Below, piece by piece: positions 6,117 to 10,125 of a stretch of 10,125 nt of DNA; within the stretch, counting starts at the first letter, position 1; each line of letters opens with the position of its first letter. Under the pieces are notes generated by a model. It ran no database searches, had not been told where the DNA came from, and worked only from the letters and a program-made list of their open reading frames with translations. The DNA is from Calditrichota bacterium (GTDB lineage: Bacteria > Calditrichota > Calditrichia > RBG-13-44-9). The position numbers and the translations under genes are program-made. Location: the NCBI GenBank assembly GCA_016934605.1, contig JAFGSO010000421.1:1-10125 (forward strand), given 5' to 3'.

Positions 6117-7010
6117 TCAATCCCTTCTTTTGACGGTCAACACCGGACAATTCGCCCATCTCACCACCTTTTCGGTGGTGCTGCCCAGCAGGATGTAATC
6201 CAGGCCGCTGAGTCCGTGAGTGGCGATGACGATGAGATCGACGCCGGATTCCTTGGAATATTCCACGATTTCCTTGTGTGCTTTTCCTTCCTTGACGATA
6301 TATTCCGTTTTCAGATCGGGAGGTAATTGGGCGGCCAGGAATTCCTTCAGATTTTCAATGACGCGATCTTTCAATCCCTTATCAATTTGAAAAATAGATT
6401 CAATTCCGGCGGCATAGAAAGAGGGATGGATATCCTGCTCAATGACATGGATCAGATGCAGGGAGGATTTAAAAAGAACTGCCAGTTCAATGGCGGTGTC
6501 GGCAGCATCCTGAGAATAGGGGGAAAAGTCAATGGGAACCAGGATCTTTTCGACTTTAAATTCCCGAATGGAGCGGTGGATGGTCATTACCGGCGCCGGG
6601 GAGAGGCGGACCACCTTTTCGGCAACGCTACCCAGCAGAAGGTGCTTCAGTCCGGTGCGTCCATGGGTACCCATCACCACCAGATCAATCGGATGATCGT
6701 CCAGATATTCCAGAATAACATCGGCAGCGTTTACCCCCCTGCTAACAACCGTCTCGACCTCCAGTCCGTGGGTTGCGGCTTTCGCTTTACTGGAATCCAT
6801 ATTTGTCTGGATACTTTTTTCCCGGCGGTTAATCCAGTCCTCATACTCCTGCAACCTTTGTTCTTCGCCCACATCATCCTGGAATAAGACAATGGCATGA
6901 AGGAGAATAATATCTGATTGAAACTGATTTGCCAGTTTGAGGGCATAATCCAGTGCCTGATTGGAAAAATCACTGAAATCCACCGGAATGAGTATTTTTT
7001 TTATGGTCAT
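6117..7010 (-). CDS. Tandem universal stress protein (two UspA domains)
   Basis: A 297-residue cytoplasmic protein with two complete Usp domains, about 1-147 and 152-295. Usp proteins bind ATP or other nucleotides and are linked to stress survival; the tandem form behaves like an internal dimer. Each half begins with the expected first strand (KILIPVDFS, KILVPIDFS; D11 and D161). Domain 1 has the full ATP-binding pattern G-x2-G-x9-G-S (G114, G117, G127, S128). Domain 2 has A263 in place of the first Gly but keeps G266, G276 and S277, so nucleotide binding there may differ. The ATG at 7010 is chosen because GGAG lies 6 bases upstream; a GTG at 7022 would add four residues and overlap that site. 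The gene is monocistronic by position, with over 600 bases to the next gene upstream. No clear promoter or terminator is visible. Confidence 0.93.
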   Translation of the reverse strand: MTIKKILIPVDFSDFSNQALDYALKLANQFQSDIILLHAIVLFQDDVGEEQRLQEYEDWINRREKSIQTNMDSSKAKAATHGLEVETVVSRGVNAADVILEYLDDHPIDLVVMGTHGRTGLKHLLLGSVAEKVVRLSPAPVMTIHRSIREFKVEKILVPIDFSPYSQDAADTAIELAVLFKSSLHLIHVIEQDIHPSFYAAGIESIFQIDKGLKDRVIENLKEFLAAQLPPDLKTEYIVKEGKAHKEIVEYSKESGVDLIVIATHGLSGLDYILLGSTTEKVVRWANCPVLTVKRRD

Positions 7011-7082
7011 TTTGAGCTCCACATTTAAGTTAAAAAAAAGATAAGAAATTTTTAGGGGTAGAAGTATGGAAATTTAACGAGG

Positions 7083-7195
7083 GGATAAGGGAAAAGCGAA
7101 AAGATGGCTCAGAGGCCCAGGGGCTCATGGCTCAAGGCACACAGAAGGAATCAGGATTCAGGAACCAGGATTCAGGAATCAGGACACAGGAACCA
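7083..7195 (+). repeat. Mixed heptamer and octamer words
   Basis: Three words of the GGATAAG type (7083-7103) are followed by four 8-base words of the GAGGCTCA/GGGGCTCA type (7104-7135). Seven gap-free 7-base words of the GGATTCA/GGAACCA type follow (7147-7195), and the array leads into GC-hairpin copy 6. The order of word families matches that in the 193-base unit at 3519-3905. Open frames across this stretch are low-complexity translations of the words and are not called as genes. Confidence 0.8.
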
Positions 7196-7221
7196 CCAGT
7201 TCGTTGTCCGCAGCTAGATCT

Positions 7222-7261
7222 AATTCCCCCCTTTCGAAAAGGGGGGCCAGGGGGGATTTTA
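7222..7261 (+). repeat. GC-hairpin repeat, copy 6
   Basis: CCCCCCTTT and AAAGGGGGG pair over 9 bases around a CGA loop, followed by CCA and GGGGGGATTTT. Stem sequence matches the other copies while the three loop bases differ. Confidence 0.8.
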
Positions 7262-7357
7262 ATATTTGGTTTCCGGAATCGCGAATCCAACAACAAGCAG
7301 TCAGTCTTGCTCTCTTGGGGTTAAATGTTAATGCTCCTGTACGTAAAAAATGCTTTA

Positions 7358-7433
7358 ACATGTCACCGCTACGCGGTTAAAAAATCACTTTTTGTATCTA
7401 TTTTCTACACACATTCCGCCCCTACGGGGCTCG
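7358..7433 (+). repeat. Bipartite palindrome repeat, copy A
   Basis: ACATGTC precedes the hairpin ACCGC-TAC-GCGGT (7365-7377). 53 bases after the first ACATGT, ACATTC precedes the hairpin GCCCC-TAC-GGGGC (7418-7430). The spacer includes TATCTATTTTCTAC. A second copy, inverted and with 51-base spacing, is at 10044-10116. The flanking bases 7434-7515 show nothing recognisable. Confidence 0.75.
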
Positions 7434-7516
7434 TTTCTCAATAATCAAACAACTCTGGATTGTTCAAATGGTTTGTTAAAATTAATTTACCAAGCTGGGT
7501 AAATGTTTCTTTCATA

Positions 7517-7546
7517 TAAAAAAAGCCCCCGAAAAACGAGGGCTTT
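7517..7546 (-). terminator. Intrinsic terminator of the OPT transporter gene
   Basis: AAAGCCCCCG (7522-7531) pairs with CGAGGGCTTT (7537-7546) with one mismatch and a five-base loop. On the minus strand the stem is followed by a run of seven T residues (7518-7524, partly within the stem). It lies about 80 bases downstream of the transporter stop, in the right orientation to end its transcript. The plus strand has only a weak T-run, so termination of plus-strand transcripts is less likely. Confidence 0.85.
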
Positions 7547-7557
7547 CCTATTTAAAA

Positions 7558-7620
7558 TTTTACATTCTATATTTTAGATTTAGAATCTAAAATCTATAAT
7601 CTCAAATCTAAAATATCCAA
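7558..7620 (+). repeat. In-phase heptamers, consensus TCTAAAA, with an inverted repeat
   Basis: Nine 7-base words run without gaps between the terminator and the OPT stop codon, among them TTTTAGA, TCTAAAA, TCTATAA and TCTCAAA. Within them ATTTTAGATT (7571-7580) and AATCTAAAAT (7584-7593) form a perfect 10-base-pair inverted repeat around TAG. It will lie in the 3' untranslated part of the transporter mRNA. No T-run follows, so it is not a second terminator. Confidence 0.7.
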
Positions 7621-7624
7621 TGCT

Positions 7625-9631
7625 TTACATCGCGTGTGGTGGTGCCGGTTCGTCCGGTTTGCCGGCGTTATTTAAGGGAATCTTCACCAGCACCCAGCCG
7701 ATCACCAGAAATACCAGCAGGGCCGGAATAAACTGAACCATGGATTTAGTCTGTGTAAAAATTGAGGGCACCGGCCATTCCATCAAGGCAAAGAAAGCGA
7801 ACAGCAATCCGATTAACGCTTCGCCGGCGATTAATCCGGCTGCCAGCAATATTCCGTTGTTTTCCACCCTCGCTTTCTGAGCTTCATTGTGTTTGCGTTT
7901 ATCAGAGAATAGGTTGACAATCCCCCGGATCAGTCCGCCGACAAAGATGGCAAATGAGGTTTCCAATGGCAGGTACATACCCACACAGACCAGCATGGGG
8001 CTCTTTACCCGAAGAAGAATAAAGGCTATAGCCATCACAAAACCGACAAAGATAAGCGGCCAGGCCATCTCTCCGCCAACAATTCCTTTAGCCAGAATGG
8101 CCATCAGACTGGCCTGGGGAGCAGGATAGTTTTCTCCTCCCAGTCCGGTTCCACCCTGATTGATGTCTCCCTGATGGAGAATGAGCAACGGAAAGAACAT
8201 GACCAGTGAAGCAACGAAACCACCGATCAGATTACCGGACTGCATCTTCCAGGGGGTACCGCCCAGAAGATGTCCTACCTTCAGGTCCTGCAACATCTCT
8301 CCGGCAACGGCAGCGGCCACGCAGATGACGGCGGCCACTCCAAGGACGGCAGCCACACCGGAAGGACCGGTAACACCCAGAGCCACCATCAGGATGGCAG
8401 CGACGATCAGTGTGGACAGAGTGAGACCGGATATGGGGTTGTTACTGGAACCGATGAGACCAACCAGATAACCCGATACGGCTGCAAAGAAGAAACCGGC
8501 GATCACCATGACGAGTGTTGCCGTAAGGGCACCGACGAAATCGTCTGCAAAATACATATAAATGATAAAAGTAGCAATGGTAGAAAGTCCGATACCGATG
8601 AAGACCCATTTGAAGGGTAGATCCTTTTCCATACGAATTTCTGCAGAGACGTCACCACCGGCTGCTTTCTTCACATCGCGCACGGCACGTCCAAGTCCGG
8701 TTGCCAGACTATTGCGCATTTTATATAATGTATATGCGGCACTGAAGAGCATACCACCAATGGCAATAGGACGGACAATATCCTTCCAGATATTCACAGC
8801 GGTTTCGCTCATTGCGCCCTGGGACATACTCCCCTGGAGAAGATCCGGACCCAGGAAATAGTAGAGCAATGGAACAAAAAGTCCCCAGGCCAGCAGACCT
8901 CCGGTGAAGTTCAGGGCAGCCAGTTCGGGGCCTATGATATATCCCACACCCATATAAGCAGGACTGACACCGGGAGTACTGATGAGTGCGCCGCCTCCCG
9001 CGGGTGCACTGGACTCTCCGATTCCAATGACTCTTTTTCCGAATTGTACAAAAGCCTCACCGCGACTGGCGATAACGTCGAATTCTTTTATGAACTGGAT
9101 GAAAGCACCCAGTCCCATGGCGCTGAACAGGTATTTGGCGCCACTCACACCGGCACGACCGGCTTTGTGAATTTCAGATGCAGCAACTGATTCCGGGAAG
9201 GGAAGTTCCTTGTCCTCCACCATCACGCGGCGCAAAATAGTGACAAATAATATACCGATGATTGATCCCACAAACATGATGGCGGTAGCTTCCAGATAAT
9301 GGGTGGGAGACCAGAATCCGCCCTTCCACACTCCGGCGATCATGAAGGCAGGTATGGTGAAGATAGCCCCGGCGGCGACCGATTCACCAATCGAGCCGAC
9401 GGTACGGGCAATATTCTCTTCCAGGATGGATCCTTTCATCAGTCGCAGCAGAGCCATGCCAATGACGGCCGCGGGATAGGTAGCGGCGATGGTCATACCG
9501 GCCTTGAGGCCCAGATAGGCATTGGCAGCACCCAGAACCACCGTCATAATCAGACCGAGAATCAGTGCCCGGATAGTAAATTCCGGCATATCCGTATCCT
9601 GTGAGACATAAGGCTTGAAATCTGTACTCAT
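7625..9631 (-). CDS. OPT-family oligopeptide or metal-chelate transporter
   Basis: A 668-residue polytopic inner-membrane protein with roughly 14-16 hydrophobic segments. Family hallmarks include NAYLGLKAGMTIAATYPAAV (37-56), ENIARTVGSIGESVAAGAIF (72-91), LPFPESVAASEIHKAG (143-158) and YIIGPELAALNFTGGLLAW (231-249). The OPT superfamily moves small peptides, glutathione-like compounds or metal chelates by proton coupling; the substrate of this bacterial branch cannot be read from the sequence. Length and both ends are complete. The ATG at 9631 is preceded by CGGAGG with 4 bases of spacing. No partner gene is adjacent, consistent with a single-polypeptide transporter, and a terminator follows at about 7520. 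The antisense open frames across the gene are products of its codon bias and are not genes. Confidence 0.95.
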   Translation of the reverse strand: MSTDFKPYVSQDTDMPEFTIRALILGLIMTVVLGAANAYLGLKAGMTIAATYPAAVIGMALLRLMKGSILEENIARTVGSIGESVAAGAIFTIPAFMIAGVWKGGFWSPTHYLEATAIMFVGSIIGILFVTILRRVMVEDKELPFPESVAASEIHKAGRAGVSGAKYLFSAMGLGAFIQFIKEFDVIASRGEAFVQFGKRVIGIGESSAPAGGGALISTPGVSPAYMGVGYIIGPELAALNFTGGLLAWGLFVPLLYYFLGPDLLQGSMSQGAMSETAVNIWKDIVRPIAIGGMLFSAAYTLYKMRNSLATGLGRAVRDVKKAAGGDVSAEIRMEKDLPFKWVFIGIGLSTIATFIIYMYFADDFVGALTATLVMVIAGFFFAAVSGYLVGLIGSSNNPISGLTLSTLIVAAILMVALGVTGPSGVAAVLGVAAVICVAAAVAGEMLQDLKVGHLLGGTPWKMQSGNLIGGFVASLVMFFPLLILHQGDINQGGTGLGGENYPAPQASLMAILAKGIVGGEMAWPLIFVGFVMAIAFILLRVKSPMLVCVGMYLPLETSFAIFVGGLIRGIVNLFSDKRKHNEAQKARVENNGILLAAGLIAGEALIGLLFAFFALMEWPVPSIFTQTKSMVQFIPALLVFLVIGWVLVKIPLNNAGKPDEPAPPHAM

Positions 9632-9722
9632 AGAACCTCCGTATTTGTATGCATAGCTGAAATCAGATGGCAGGAAATATAAAGAGGGGGGGAATTTTAA
9701 GCAAGAAATTAAAAATTAGCAT

Positions 9723-9860
9723 AGAGCAGAGGGCATAGAGTGAAGAGCAGAGAAAAGGGATAATGGATAAAGAGGAACTAGCTGTCAGGATTCAGGAAGC
9801 AGGAGTCAGGAGTCAGGAGTCAAACGGAAAATGGAAAAGGGAAAACGGATAATGGACAAC
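9723..9860 (+). repeat. Heptamer array: AGAGCAG, GGATTCA and GGAAAAG words
   Basis: Eight in-phase 7-base words at 9723-9778 begin with the AGAGCAG/AGAGTGA type and change to GGATAAT/GGATAAA. After nine bases, five words of the GGATTCA/GGAGTCA type (9788-9822) are followed by AAC and five words of the GGAAAAG type (9826-9860). The AAC joint and its surroundings are identical to 3587-3589. Bases 9632-10125 contain no supportable gene. Confidence 0.8.
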
Positions 9861-9896
9861 CAACATTGATATATTGTCCTTGAGCTAATAAAGAGA

Positions 9897-9972
9897 TTTC
9901 CCCTTTTATAAAGGGCCTGAAGTCGGGCTGGCACCAGACAGAATGGCGGCCAGAGTGGGTTGGGGGATTTTA
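9897..9972 (+). repeat. GC-hairpin repeat, copy 7, long form
   Basis: CCCCTTT, a TAT loop and AAAGGG are followed by an insertion of about 40 bases beginning CCTGAAGTCGGGCTG, then TTGGGGGATTTTA. It is a diverged relative of the long copy at 4319-4388 (minus strand), sharing the CCTG...TCGGGCTG...TGGCGG landmarks in the same order. Confidence 0.7.
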
Positions 9973-10043
9973 TTCCGCCTTTGCAGGGCAAAAAGATCGA
10001 TGGGTGTGTCAAAATTAATTTTGATATACCGGATGACCAACCA

Positions 10044-10116
10044 AGCCCCGATAGGGGCGACATGTTTATAGTAAAAGATATAACCATAACAGGTGAAACC
10101 GCGTAGCGGTGACATG
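10044..10116 (-). repeat. Bipartite palindrome repeat, copy B, inverted
   Basis: On the minus strand ACATGTC with hairpin ACCGC-TAC-GCGGT starts at 10116. A second ACATGTC with hairpin GCCCC-TATC-GGGGC starts at 10065, 51 bases on. The spacer end (ATATCTTTTACTAT) resembles that of copy A. With copy A at 7358 it encloses the OPT gene in inverted orientation. The element may continue past the window edge. Confidence 0.75.
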
Positions 10117-10125
10117 TTAAAAAAG

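Noticed and set aside
7127..7361. Short open frames on both strands (7127-7324 plus, 7179-7361 minus)
   Set aside because: They translate repeat words and GC-hairpin copy 6 (for example RKGGPGG), have no ribosome binding site and no recognisable protein feature.
7887..9604. Several plus-strand open frames antisense to the OPT transporter
   Set aside because: They are shadows of a strongly supported 668-residue gene, low complexity and without start signals.
9806..10115. Two overlapping minus-strand open frames of 69 and 93 codons
   Set aside because: They run through heptamer words, GC-hairpin copy 7 and the bipartite palindrome. Composition is that of translated repeats.

Overview
The window looks like a bacterial chromosome segment of moderate GC with soluble, ordinary chromosomal genes and unusually repeat-rich intergenic DNA. 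No rRNA, tRNA, CRISPR array, phage gene or transposase was seen. The intergenic vocabulary (GC-rich palindromes ending in GGGGGATTTT, hairpins of the type CGCCCCTACGGGGCT, and 7- to 9-base short tandem words) resembles, from memory only, what is found in FCB-group lineages such as Calditrichota, Ignavibacteriota or KSB1-like bacteria. The taxonomic guess is weak.

Layout. (1) Bases 247-3362, plus strand: a two-gene signalling operon with a 4-base overlap, an HDOD-domain protein followed by a GAF-PAS-kinase-receiver hybrid. The hybrid lacks the phosphoacceptor histidine but keeps the ATP-binding boxes and a complete receiver. A near-perfect ribosome binding site and ATG lie exactly between kinase and receiver, so a stand-alone receiver may also be made. 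(2) Bases 3363-4554: a repeat-built region with a 193-base tandem duplication and a DUF559 (Vsr-like nuclease fold) gene, broken by one in-frame TGA, enclosed by inward-facing inverted copies of the GC-hairpin repeat. (3) Bases 4555-5307, plus: a FatA/FatB-type acyl-ACP thioesterase. (4) Bases 5413-5790, minus: a four-helix-bundle protein of the 23S-intervening-sequence family, far from any rRNA and bracketed by inverted heptamer arrays. (5) Bases 6117-7010, minus: a tandem universal stress protein. (6) Bases 7625-9631, minus: an OPT-family transporter with a clear intrinsic terminator at about 7520.

How the parts relate. Only the HDOD/hybrid pair is a convincing operon; the other genes are separately placed by repeat-filled gaps. 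The most unusual content is the intergenic DNA: seven copies of one hairpin repeat, two copies of a bipartite palindrome, and many runs of in-phase heptamers (consensus GGATAAG, GGATTCA, AGAGCAG, TCTAAAA) plus octamers and nonamers. Two small accessory genes, DUF559 and the four-helix-bundle gene, each sit between inverted copies of such repeats. This suggests, without proving it, that these genes travel with or act on the repeats.
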